This document shows positions 29,101 through 36,000 of a stretch of DNA of 64,000 bases, in pieces (positions within the stretch are counted from its first letter, which is position 1; each line of letters starts with the position of its first letter). Position numbers and translations under genes: made by a program. The notes beneath the pieces were generated by a model, which was not told where the DNA came from, did not search any database, and worked only from the letters and a program-made list of their open reading frames with translations. Location: NCBI GenBank assembly GCA_958298945.1, contig OY282606.1:41305920-41369919 (forward strand), in the 5' to 3' direction. The DNA comes from Atherix ibis. Lineage: Eukaryota; Arthropoda; Insecta; Diptera; Athericidae.

Positions 29101-32100
29101 AATAAATTCTAAATGAGTGGATGAGAGTAAATTGTTATTTTATTTATATTTATGGCATAGACGATATGTTATGGTTTTTTAAGTTAATTAATTGAAATAA
29201 TGCATAATTTGGCATTCTTCCAAATATTTTAATTGTTTGTTTATTTGTATTTTTTAAAAAGAATTCTTTTTGATATTTTTTTCCAGAGTATTTGTAAAAT
29301 AGTAGAAAAAATACCAAACTAATAACTGACCATGTATTTTCAGATCTGTGAGTAATATTTATAATAAAATCTATTTAATGATTTGATTTTTAATAAATTT
29401 TCTTTTTTCAATAATATATTTATAATAATATCTTATTTTTCTCTGCTGCTGATCAGATATTTTAGTTAAAGTTACTCTTAATCACTAATTTCTTTTTAAT
29501 ATCCAAATAACAGAAATCGACCCCCTTGAATTTGGTTTGTAAATATAACGCGTTGTCCATTTCATGGTTAGGAAAGTATAGTTCTGTCATTTCACAGTTA
29601 TTAATATAATATTTACTATTAAAGATAATATTTAGTTAGTATAAAATTTGCCATTATTAAACTAAATTGTTTGAGTACAAATAAAATATGTTCAAATTTA
29701 ATATCTGTCAATAAAAGTAGTGGTATTATCATAATCACGTGATTAGACTAATTTTTCATTCTGCGGATGCGTTAATAAGAAAAATTACCATATATGGGGC
29801 TAATAAAAGCTACAAGTGACTGTAAAAAACTTAATTTAACTGTAAAGAACTTATTAAAGAAAAGACTCTCTCATGTGCATTTTAGTTTGCACATATATCG
29901 TCAGTTCTGAGTGCTATGGCCGTATGATTGCCGACTTTTTTTTGGCCCAAATTTAAAACTTGTATTTGGACTATATGTGGTTTGAAGACAAAACTAGAAA
30001 AACTTTGGCTTTATAGCGCGAAAAGTTCCCAGGAGGCTTGATTACGAGATTTAGTGATGTCAATTGGCCTAGAAGATCATGTGATATGGCACCATTAGAT
30101 ATCTTCTTGTAGGCCTTCGTAAAAGATCGTCTTTAGATAAATAATCCTCAAACTTTAGAACAATTAAAAACTAATATCCGTAAAATATTGGGTGAATTAT
30201 AGGTCCTTAAGTATTACCTTAAAAGAATCGAGTCCTGGAAAAAGTCTCTTAGTGGCTTTGAATGATGTTAAAACTAATTTAAATAGATTTATTTTTCAAA
30301 TCAAACCATTGGGCAATAACAAAATGATACCCTGTCTAGGTAGATTCAAACGCAGAAGCGCTATATACTAGACCGAGTATAGGGTACTATAAGCAATTTT
30401 ATTTATTATTGTATATTGTATTAAAAATAATTTAACAATTACGAAAAAAATTTTAATTTTCAGAAACCGATACCTTCCAACAACCCTAACTAGAAGCTTT
30501 CATATTAAATGTAAGAATATTTATACTTATAACGTTGAAAAATATATTACGATAAATTTATTGAATTAATATTCTATTTTCGATACTCTTACGCATCTTT
30601 TCATTGGTGAAGAATTTCTTACAAGATTCTAAATTTGGATACGATTGTGGAGAAAAAGTAATCGCTGAAAACACCTTTCAACAATTTTTCGTTGCAAGTA
30701 AAATTACAAAAAATGTTAATGCGTGACTAAATTCGAAAATAATTTTACTATTCGTAAAAATCAAATTAAAAAAATGAAATTGTTTACAATAATTCAAATT
30801 GATTTATTATTTGATTAGAATTGAATTTAAATTATAGTATTTCCGATACATTTTCATTTAATTTACTAATAAGATTAATTCCGATTTAATAGAAATAGTA
30901 GCAAATTCTTATAGGTTAATAAATAACACATTCCACAATTTATTTCTCAAAAAGTATTTATTGAAAATAATGGTTCATTAAATTATCAAACATTTGATTT
31001 TAAATATAAAAAAAAAGTTATATTACAAAAAAAAATTTTAATTTATTAGAATTTATTTTAAAGATTTTATTTTTCATATTTGTATTTTTATATCACTTAT
31101 TAAAGTATTTTTTAACGAATAAATTACAAAATTCATTGTGTTTTTTTTTCAATGTAAAATTATTAATTTGACTATGAAATTTATAGATAGAAGTAATTTT
31201 TTACAAATATAAAATATAATAATTTTCTTAATTGAAATCGAAAAGTAATTATTTTGATTAAGGTTTAAAATATCTTTCCAATAAAATATACAAATAAATC
31301 TTCAAACATAAAATAAAAATTTTTAATCTATAACTGATCAAAAATTTATTATTAAATCAGAAATTATAAAAATTAAGCCTGATAAATTTTATTTTAATGT
31401 TATTTATAATTAACTGAAAATCTAGTGCTATAGTGTACTATAATAGAAAAGTAGTATTTTATAATGCGCTCTATATAAAAATTTAAAAAACATTATTAAA
31501 TTAATTAAAAACAACAATTTTTTTTAGAACAGAATTTTTAGCTTCAGTTTTTATACAAAAAAAACACTTTTTGTGGTCATCTATAATATTTATATATTTT
31601 TGAAAAATCTTCGAAATCGAAATTGACAATATTTTTGATAAATATAAATACTAAAATATAATAAGCTTTTTTTTGTTAAAAAAACAAAGCAATTTCTATA
31701 TTTTTAATGTATCCTGTCAATCATTGTCATTCATCAAGATTAATTACCAAAAATATTTATTTTGTGCAAAATTATAACGACTTAGAATATGCCTTTTCAT
31801 AGTGAGATTGTTTATATTCTAAGTTGATTTTGTTATTATATTTTTCTTCAGTTTTGTGATTCATCAAAATAATTATAATTTGATTATTGAGTATATAAAA
31901 TAAAAAAATTATATTTTATCATATAATATTTCTTCTAGATTATTGAGTATATAAAATAAGAAATTGATATTTTATAAAATTATAAAAGAAGATTCAATAA
32001 ATTATTTAATGCACTAATCTATTTGGAAGTCATATAATTGAAGAAGAAAATACATTTTGAAAAATAATCCTAGTATTTTATTTTTATGAAAATTCAACAT

Positions 32101-32783
32101 GTTTTCATTAGAAAAATTATTTTAAAAAAAATAAGTATAGTACAAAATTTATGTAGAAGATTACCATTTATTTGTTTCGCGAATGAAAAATAAAATTCAA
32201 AAATACTCAACTTATTAAGTCATAAAATATATAAATACCATTATTTTTTTCTAAATTATTAATAGAATTTTTTATGAAATTTAACAAAAAGTATTTAAAG
32301 TGTTATATTAATTTGCAAAATGTTGAAAATATTTTACAAACAATTTTGGGTCATTTTAAAAATTTATTGATAGCAAAATAGTTTTGAATAAAAAAAATAT
32401 TAAAATAACTAGTAAAAATCCTTCAGTTTTTACCAGCAGACAAAAAAAAATCTATACAAAATATATGCTAATAAAAATTAATCAAACATATTTTATATAA
32501 AAGAAAAACACAATTTATATTTATATTGCTTTGGTTCCTTCCAAAACTATGCTTTTTCGAAAATAATATAAAATTTACACACAAAGACTTCTGATTTGAT
32601 TGAATAAAATTTCGTCACTTTTTACTTATACGTAATTTATACACAATAACTCACAAAAATATTTTTAATCATGTATTTTATAGTGCATTTTTATTTTATA
32701 TAAAAGTTTAAAATAAATCACCAATCTTCTATTTTATATAAATGTTAACTAACCTGCCATAATGGACGTCCTGGACCTGGCAT
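2111..32783 (-). CDS. Mp20: Muscle protein 20-like small calponin (4 exons, 183 aa)
   Basis: Exons, 5' to 3' on the minus strand: 32783-32754, 8779-8571, 2486-2366, 2302-2111. All join in frame (phases 0, 2, 0) with GT-AG introns. Exon 1 encodes only MPGPGRPLWQ and ends CAG|GTTAGT. Residues 24-125 form one calponin-homology domain (AQQWVEKVIGESFPPGNYED, DGIILCKLMNRLSPG, KYGVADVDLFQTTDLWD). One calponin-like repeat follows at about 157-174 (GLQAGTNRGATQSGQ), then the C-terminus RKILLGK. In insects this family is a muscle actin-binding protein of about 184 aa, so the length fits. The 24-kb first intron holds three plus-strand genes; the second intron (2487-8570) holds a LINE, a reverse LINE scrap and mariner 1. 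A TATA box lies about 230 nt upstream of the ATG. Chd64/transgelin is the main alternative; the LLGK end favours Mp20. The assignment of the distant exon 1 rests on phase and residue fit. Confidence 0.78.
2640..4425 (+). mobile_element. 5'-truncated LINE with RT tail and RNase H (copy i)
   Basis: Non-LTR retrotransposon relic lying antisense in the second intron of the Mp20-like gene. Reverse-transcriptase C-terminal sequence runs from about 2826 to 3604 (KILGIKIARGRKWN in one frame, then KKLVEAAVNRCIRLASGAHR and PILFHLQKARLNLVYKNLC in another). A frameshift near 2846-2930 and a stop at 3602-3604 break it. RNase H follows at 3621-3960, with FSDSLAFLKAI and WVPGHVGIMGNESADKLAGE carrying acidic catalytic-type residues. 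A C-terminal zinc-knuckle-like stretch is readable near 4060-4100 (FGNTNRPLCQSCG). The 3' end at about 4410-4425 is a short ACAA-type repeat. RT plus C-terminal RNase H suggests the I/Jockey/R1 group, but the clade is not resolved. Confidence 0.8.
4426..6619. other. GC-richer intron block without recognisable content
   Basis: From about 4640 to 6340 the base composition is clearly GC-richer than the flanking intron and contains many CpG dinucleotides. No ORF with a recognisable domain, no TIRs and no splice-delimited exon were seen. It lies inside the second intron of the Mp20-like gene. It may be an old insertion or regulatory DNA. Confidence 0.5.
6620..7010 (-). mobile_element. 3' scrap of the same LINE family, reverse orientation (copy ii)
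   Basis: Read on the minus strand, this matches the 3' part of LINE copy i. It has the AATTCGGATAGGACAT block corresponding to CCGGATTGGACAT, a CTACAAAAT block, and near its end the shared GTCGCCAAGTGGCCTCATAG stretch followed by TCGTGGCGCT. It is heavily diverged and has no intact frame. Confidence 0.65.
7140..8423 (+). mobile_element. Mariner 1 (full-length, 1,284 bp, TA target duplication)
   Basis: Complete mariner element. Terminal inverted repeats of about 30 bp start CCAGGTGTTGGAATTAATTC at the left and, reading inward from the right end, TCAGGTGTTGTAATTAATTC. They are flanked by TA at 7138-7139 and 8424-8425. The length is typical for mariner. It lies in the second intron of the Mp20-like gene, opposite to that gene's transcription. 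Confidence 0.9.
7311..8347 (+). pseudogene. Mariner 1 transposase with one frameshift
   Basis: DD34D transposase of the mariner family, resembling the cecropia/mauritiana type (MSKFVPEKSFLRGVLLHYF start, ESHRILLDVYG, DEDPCQTLRELS, WVPHKL). The ATG is at 7311. The frame breaks near 7468-7490, apparently by loss of one A in an A-run after the FARFK codons. The remaining 286-residue frame (7487-8347) is open to its natural stop. Catalytic aspartates are visible in TGDEKW, LHDNTRPH and APTDYHLF, with 34 residues between the last two. The single lesion suggests recent inactivation. Product when intact: cut-and-paste transposase acting on the element's own inverted repeats. Confidence 0.88.
8780..10249. 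other. AT-rich part of Mp20-like intron 1, with a CATC microsatellite
   Basis: No gene seen. A short CATC tandem repeat (about five units) lies at 9141-9160. The remainder is A/T runs. Confidence 0.55.
10293..11617 (+). mobile_element. Mariner 2 (full-length, apparently intact)
   Basis: Terminal inverted repeats read CGATCGTCATTCAACAAGTA at the left and CGAGGGTCATTCAACAAGTA reading in from the right. TA dinucleotides lie just outside both ends (10291-10292, 11618-11619). The element is 1,325 bp and carries an uninterrupted transposase. It sits in the left end of an older Tc1-like element inside the Mp20-like first intron. Its right end has been duplicated (separate entry). Confidence 0.9.
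10471..11520 (+). CDS. Mariner transposase, intact DD34D (349 aa)
   Basis: Open frame of the length usual for mariner transposases (about 345-350 aa). I chose ATG 10471 (MEREQYRSVIRYFFLEGKT) because this matches the family N-terminus; the frame stays open a further 33 nt upstream. An N-terminal paired helix-turn-helix DNA-binding region covers about 1-110 (FNEFVRGRTSVFDEPRPGAP marks its middle), followed by WVPRLL. The catalytic aspartates are D158 (TIDETW), D252 (HHDNAPAH) and D287 (APCDYF), with 34 residues between the last two. No stop, frameshift or missing catalytic residue was seen. It is about the same length as the mariner 3 transposase and clearly related to it, but distant from mariner 1. 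Resembles the irritans-type subfamily; the subfamily is not certain. Confidence 0.92.
   Translation: MEREQYRSVIRYFFLEGKTRSEIKDRLDAVYGDSSPSMATVKNWFNEFVRGRTSVFDEPRPGAPKTASTEENVKKVHDLMLADRRLKVHEIAETVGIAVGTVHHILHEELGMRKLSARWVPRLLTPENKRNRETTSATCLALFQRNPAEFLRRFVTIDETWIHWYTPETKEQSKQWTLPGERAPKKAKTVRSAGKVMATVFWDSQGVIHIDYFEKGKTITGRYYADLLGRFDVELKKKRTCFAKKKVLFHHDNAPAHTLAVAMAKLVELRYEFLPHPPYSPDLAPCDYFLFPNLKKSLAGNRFGSNEENIVATAAYFASFEKMYFLDGLKKLEHRWAKCIEPEGDYVEK
11572..11846. repeat. 136-bp tandem duplication spanning the mariner 2 right end
   Basis: Two copies, from about 11576 and 11712, of a unit of 136 bp. Each holds the last ~40 bp of the mariner 2 end (GGCTAAGTACTTGTTGAATG) plus about 95 bp of flanking older-transposon DNA. 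They differ at only a few bases (TTTTTGCAATTTTATACT against TTTTTACAATTTGATACT). A third partial copy of the mariner end (CTTTTGTAGGCTAAGTACT) precedes them at about 11551-11569. An inverted copy of part of the flank follows at about 11848-11882. Confidence 0.85.
12621..14269. other. AT-rich part of Mp20-like intron 1
   Basis: Roughly 80% A+T with many homopolymer runs. No exon-like block, TIR or tRNA-like fold was recognised. Confidence 0.55.
14270..14760 (-). pseudogene. Decayed Tc1-like transposase, minus strand (copy c)
   Basis: Read on the minus strand, the fragments FSDETYF, GGYVNKQN and FQEDGVTSHAT appear in the transposase order, then LLREKFSGLIISR and a GYLK stretch. Stops and deletions interrupt them. 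This copy is opposite to most of the others. A 23-bp direct repeat (14589-14611 and 14612-14634) lies within it. Confidence 0.65.
14589..14634. repeat. 23-bp tandem direct repeat, two copies
   Basis: Two adjacent copies of a 23-bp unit starting CACAATAAAAAAGTCAC, differing at one base, inside a dead transposon. Confidence 0.8.
15698..16072 (-). pseudogene. Possible Tc1 transposase fragment (124-aa open frame)
   Basis: An open frame whose middle (SEVLSSDNFDYIGSN, then a KRPCNQKK basic stretch and GVGGEII) loosely resembles the W-SDE-F-N-G-D region of Tc1-type transposases. The expected acidic residue after SD is N, so it would be inactive. It lies only 40 bp upstream of the first exon of the plus-strand calponin gene. 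Weak similarity; it may be chance. Confidence 0.35.
16112..17640 (+). CDS. Small calponin-family protein, CG5023/myophilin type (3 exons, 169 aa)
   Basis: Exons 16112-16117, 17070-17390 and 17458-17640, all joined in phase 0. The first coding exon is only ATGGCT followed by GTAAGT, giving MA|PRNKEQEAEVLKWIF. Residues about 8-107 form a calponin-homology domain (LPSGSYEDVLRDGTVLCRLA, APGSVKKIQERGTNFQLMEN, PEEEIFQTADLFERRNIPQ). One calponin-like repeat lies at about 147-163 (LQMGYNKGATQSGHGGF), and the protein ends GNTRHM. This pattern and length match the insect gene I recall as CG5023, named myophilin in many annotations: an actin-associated, muscle-type protein with one CH domain. It is transcribed inside, and opposite to, the first intron of the Mp20-like gene. 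The intact frame and canonical splice sites argue for an active gene. Confidence 0.85.
17641..20459. other. AT-rich spacer between calponin and takeout-like genes
   Basis: Holds the 3' UTR of the calponin gene and then about 2.7 kb of AT-rich DNA. No exon-like block or mobile element was recognised. Confidence 0.5.
20460..20965 (+). pseudogene. Decayed Tc1-like element (copy e)
   Basis: Shares with the other copies the CTATGGCCGAATAATACCCG block, a CTGAACTTAAAGATTTATAC stretch, an AAATTGGACTCAAAGATTT block, and the tail AAAAGGATCGAGTCCTGCAA. It ends near ACTTTCCAATAATCAA, similar to the right end of copy h. No open frame remains. Confidence 0.6.
20966..21940. other. AT-rich region upstream of the first takeout-like gene
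   Basis: No gene, repeat or element recognised. It ends at the promoter motif of the downstream gene. Confidence 0.5.
21951..21970 (+). promoter_or_regulatory. TATA-type core promoter motif of takeout-like gene A
   Basis: TATATAACTCGATGATAGAA, 182 bp upstream of the gene A ATG. A nearly identical motif lies upstream of gene B, although the surrounding sequences have diverged. I infer a conserved TATA box with an adjoining element. Confidence 0.55.
22133..25517 (+). CDS. Takeout/JHBP-family secreted protein A (5 exons, 263 aa)
   Basis: Exons 22133-22214, 24543-24789, 24895-25028, 25107-25256 and 25339-25517 join in one frame. Residues 1-20 (MFKSSLLVFLTITLVALSCA) are a signal peptide. The mature start has the family's cysteine pair, C34 and C44, in LPSCKIYEPGFVNC. 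It continues through GISGLTTISKIDPLQINKI, KDFSWQTKFVLPKMRLDANY, ILLIPLNGNGKLFLEAENMD, YTFYNVTSAKIDY and the C-terminal block FNDNWEPVAEALKPVIQQTV. This is the haemolymph JHBP/takeout fold: extracellular carriers of small lipophilic ligands such as juvenile hormone or odorants. The ligand here is unknown. A dead Tc1-like element sits in intron 1. It is paired with gene B 1.7 kb downstream, and both are nested antisense in the Mp20-like intron. Confidence 0.88.
24010..24400 (+). pseudogene. Decayed Tc1-like element (copy f) in intron 1 of gene A
   Basis: Landmarks shared with the other copies: TCTGAACTCAAAGATTTTAT, GTCAATTGGCCTTAAAAATT followed by TTACGATTTGACGCCG, and CTTTTTCTTGTACGGCTATG. The last corresponds to the FFLWGY block of the transposase. 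Frames are broken. Confidence 0.65.
25518..26916. other. Spacer between takeout-like genes A and B
   Basis: 3' UTR of gene A and AT-rich DNA. No further exon or element recognised. It ends at the promoter motif of gene B. Confidence 0.5.
26917..26936 (+). promoter_or_regulatory. TATA-type core promoter motif of takeout-like gene B
   Basis: TATATAACTCGACGACAGAA, 285 bp upstream of the gene B ATG. It differs from the gene A motif at only two of 20 bases, both C/T changes. Confidence 0.55.
27202..28947 (+). CDS. Takeout/JHBP-family secreted protein B (6 exons, 263 aa)
   Basis: Exons 27202-27277, 27840-27932, 28083-28233, 28311-28444, 28515-28664 and 28760-28947 join in one frame. The signal peptide is MWFFQCFIIFIFSQCVIS. 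C32 and C42 in LQECQLSDPEFVKC form the family cysteine pair. Further blocks are GIEGLDTLPAIDPLKLNKIR, NDFSWETRFLLPKMRLEGIY, ILILPLTGHGKLWIE, HVFYNVTNTKIDYEITGL and LNENWRPVSDALKPI. It has the same length as gene A and identical sizes for the exons of 134 and 150 nt. An additional intron (27933-28082) splits the segment that is one exon in gene A. Likely role as for gene A: a secreted carrier of a hydrophobic ligand. The 28311 acceptor was chosen because it restores the KxFSW block shared with gene A. Confidence 0.87.
29085..29090 (+). terminator. Candidate poly(A) signal of takeout-like gene B
   Basis: AATAAA about 140 nt after the stop codon. In DNA this AT-rich the hexamer is common by chance. 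Confidence 0.3.
29540..30290 (+). pseudogene. Decayed Tc1-like element (copy g)
   Basis: A TIR-like start, GCGTTGTCCATTTC, followed by GGTTAGGAAAGTATAG. The body has CTATGGCCGTATGATTGCCG, GTCAATTGGCCTAGAAGATC, GATATCTTCTTGTAGGCC (FFLWGY region) and the tail AAAAGAATCGAGTCCTGG. No intact frame. Confidence 0.65.
30328..30386 (-). ncRNA. tRNA-like sequence, possible SINE head or tRNA relic
   Basis: On the minus strand the ends TACCCT and AGGGTA pair as an acceptor-like stem. An A-box-like GGTCTAGTATATAGC and a B-box-like GTTTGAATCTACC lie in tRNA order. At 59 nt it is about 13 nt shorter than a tRNA and lacks a clear anticodon arm, so it is not a functional tRNA. A tRNA-derived SINE promoter or decayed tRNA is possible. 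Confidence 0.3.
30610..30710 (+). pseudogene. Possible relic of a third takeout/JHBP exon
   Basis: The frame FLQDSKFGYDCGEKVIAEN followed by TFQQFFVA ends at a GTAAAA donor. It recalls exon 2 of gene B (LQECQLSDPEFVKC, then SVQQLFTMLAK and a GTAAAA donor) in spacing and in the QQ(L/F)F motif. The first cysteine is replaced. No signal peptide or following exon was found. The call is tentative. Confidence 0.3.
30711..32753. other. AT-rich 5' part of Mp20-like intron 1
   Basis: Very AT-rich, with a tandem duplication of about 50 bp around 31882-31975. No other structure recognised. Confidence 0.5.
31882..31975. repeat. Imperfect 56-bp-period tandem duplication
   Basis: GATTATTGAGTATATAAAAT occurs at 31882 and 31938 with similar following sequence (AT-rich, TATTTTAT). 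Confidence 0.7.
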
Positions 32784-33013
32784 TTTTTCTCTAGAATCTC
32801 GTCCTTTTCTTAATTCGGAAAAAACCACACTAAGACAATTTGTTTTTAAAATTATTTTTATAATGGAAAAAAATTAAACTATGCAAATAAAGAGGATATA
32901 ATTCACAAAAGCACTCGAAACAAAATAATTTCAAACTAAATAACGAGACGAAATACTAAGCAAGGGTCAGAAGAGGATCAACACGAAATACTCATCGTTG
33001 GAGGAAATTAATG

Positions 33014-33023
33014 TTTTTATATA
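33014..33023 (-). promoter_or_regulatory. Candidate TATA box of the Mp20-like gene
   Basis: TATATAAAAA on the minus strand, about 230 bp upstream of the ATG at 32783, within a locally GC-richer stretch (CTGGCC immediately 5'). Transcription would start near 32985-32995, giving a 5' UTR of about 200 nt. Confidence 0.45.
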
Positions 33024-36000
33024 GGCCAGTTCGCAGATGTTTCAGACGGAATAGTCATCATCTGGAAGATGTAAGATGCTTTTACACATATACACAACTT
33101 GATTTTCACGATCATTGAATCGATTTACCGAACGAACTTTAGTCGAGATTATTCGTATTCATTTAGAAGAAAATCTGACGGAAAAACGCAATTCTATAGT
33201 GTCGGTCATATTAGTACAAGTCAAGAAGAGTTGACCACATATTCGATGCAATGTTTTCTTTGTTTTCTTTCAAATTAATGAAAACAGAAAATTGTTTTTA
33301 ATTGGTTATTATGATCATAAATATCCTTAATATCTTCCTTGTACTTAATATATGTAAATAATATTCATATTGAATATGGTACAATAATAAATTCGTTTCT
33401 ACAAGGAAATGTTCTTTTATTTTAAAATTCATAGTCTATATTTGTAAAATGTTTAAAAGGGAACAAATTATTTATAATTAAGATATAAACAATATGTTTT
33501 CTCCCCCATAGTATATGGTGAGATCAAGAAAAATTTTCTTGACGGTAGTGAAAAGATCCATAAACACGTGAAGATAATTTTGACTATTTTTGGCACAGGT
33601 ACACTGAAATTCGAAATTCCAAACATTCAGAATTTTTTGAAATTATTCTAAATATTGTAAATTCTGTTTAAAGGCTTTTCACACCCAACAGTATGCTATT
33701 TTTAAATTTGGTTATTACATCAAGAATATTTTTCATGAAAAATTATATTTTTTTCTTATTTTTAGCACGAAAAACCTCCGAAAAAAACTTCCTTTACTAT
33801 GCATAATATTACGTGGGGTTTACTATTGTAGAAATAATTCATCATGAATAATCTAATGTAAACTTTTAATAAGTCTTCTTACCTTAAATATTATTAATCA
33901 TAAAAATCTAATTAATTCTCTACACATTACAAATAGTAGAATTATTTATAAAATATTCTTAAACACATGACAACGTTAGTTAGTTCATCGTACAAGAATG
34001 AATAAGATTTTATTTTTGGACTGACATTGATCTATTAAAAGATATTGGAAGCATCATTTAAAGTAGACTAAAATATTCATTTTTTTTTATTTTTTTTTCT
34101 TCTTATTTTGTAGGTAAAAATAAAATCATATGTCGGACAGGTGAGTAATATCGTAAGTGGAACATATACAACAATATTTAATCAGAAGTAAATTATATTA
34201 AAAATTTCAAATAAATTCAGTAAACCATTTTAAAATAATTTGAAGGACTATGGAAAAAAGGATATAAAAATAACTAAAGTAAAGAATTATCTAGATCAAG
34301 GTATATATAAAAATGGTTAAATACTTGGTCTTATAATTAATACCATTCAACTGAATTGGGATTATTAAAAGTATTGAGGCAATAACACTTAAATCCAAAA
34401 GCCTCGTCATAACGAAAAGTGACAGAAAAGCAATAAAGAAGGCATCTGTGAGAGCTAAATTAAGAGGAACGATGTGCCATCAAATTTGGGTAGGGCTTGG
34501 TGAATCCTCGAGTTTGACTTACAAAAAGTTGTAACGAGCCTTTAGGGAAACAGTCCTTACCAAGAGCATATGTTTTATCAGTGGACTGAAGGATTTTCGG
34601 GTGAAAGATATGATAAGTAGATTGGGGAATTACAGGAATCCCTTTTTCCGATAAAAACTTATCAGACTCTTGTGAGATCAGACTATCGATTGATATTGAA
34701 ACTGATGAGTGAGTCTTTGAAAGGCTCAGAAAAAGGAGTATTTCACCTCAGATCGGACATGGCAGACACTTGGATACTCCAGCATGTCACCGTCCAGCGT
34801 CACCCCAGATATCTCCATTAAGTAGCTTTTATAGGAAAAAGGAATTCCTGTATTTCTCCAATACTTATTTGTTTTTATTGCTCCACAAGATGAAAAGCCA
34901 CTTGAAAAGAAGTTGATAACATCCTTCCTCAAGAGAGTCTCTTCTGGGAGAGCAATCAAACAATGATCAATACCAGAAGTATCTACGGGTTTTAGTGATC
35001 CCCACAGTCCTGAGCTGGGCTACCATTGCTTAGAATTTGCAAGCTATCTTAACGTAGCTCTTTGAGTGGGAGTACCGACTACGTAGTCTTAAAAAACCTG
35101 GTACCACGAGAATCTGGTGCCCCACGGTGTTAAAACACATTGTGCTGAATTAAGCACGATGAGGTGAGGTGCTTTTCGCAGCTGAAATTAAGAAAAGAAA
35201 TGAGGTGCTTTTCGCAAAAATGTGATGGCTGTGGCTAACAGCCACATCGTCGGTACAGTCTTAGGGCTGGAGGAGAGGGATACCAGTTCTGCCAGGTGCT
35301 TTCACTACAGATGAGAGTAGAGGTTCAGGTAAGCCTTTCTACCACCAGTTAGGGACGGCTGTACATGCAGTGTATATAGCTGGTCAGGAGCGGGACCAGA
35401 TAGAAGGATAAGATATGGCGAGTACAACACTCACCGTAAAGGAATTAACGGATCGATTGCTTGATTGCTTTTTGCATAGAACAAGAAGCAGATTTTATTT
35501 AAGTAGAGTAGAATAGAGTTGGTATTCTGTGGCCACTTGCCATCATTAAACATACTAAGGCTTATGAGAACAAGCGGACACAAAATAGTGAACAGAATGG
35601 CAGCTTTCAATGAGGAGAATGGTAGATTGGGTAGCTGAGTCCGCTTGCTATTAGCGAAAAACGGAAGATATTCACGAAAAGGACAGAAAGACGTTGAGGG
35701 TTTGACTCCATGAAGCAATTTAGTCACGAGGAGATGAAAGTGGAAAACAATCGTGCTGAATGCAACCATCTGGATCTAGTCGGCTGAACTTGCGATATAC
35801 ACGTATATTCAAAGTACAGGTCTATGAGCGCTGATTGGGCGGATCCCAATCCCAACAGTCGTATGCGACAAAAATTATTCCTTATAGACTCGTTTAAACT
35901 TTTCGTAAGTCAACCTCGAGGATTCAACAAGCTTAAAAAAAATTAATGGCACTTCGTTGCTCCAAATTTAATTTTTGATTTTTTGTAATGCATTAAAAAA

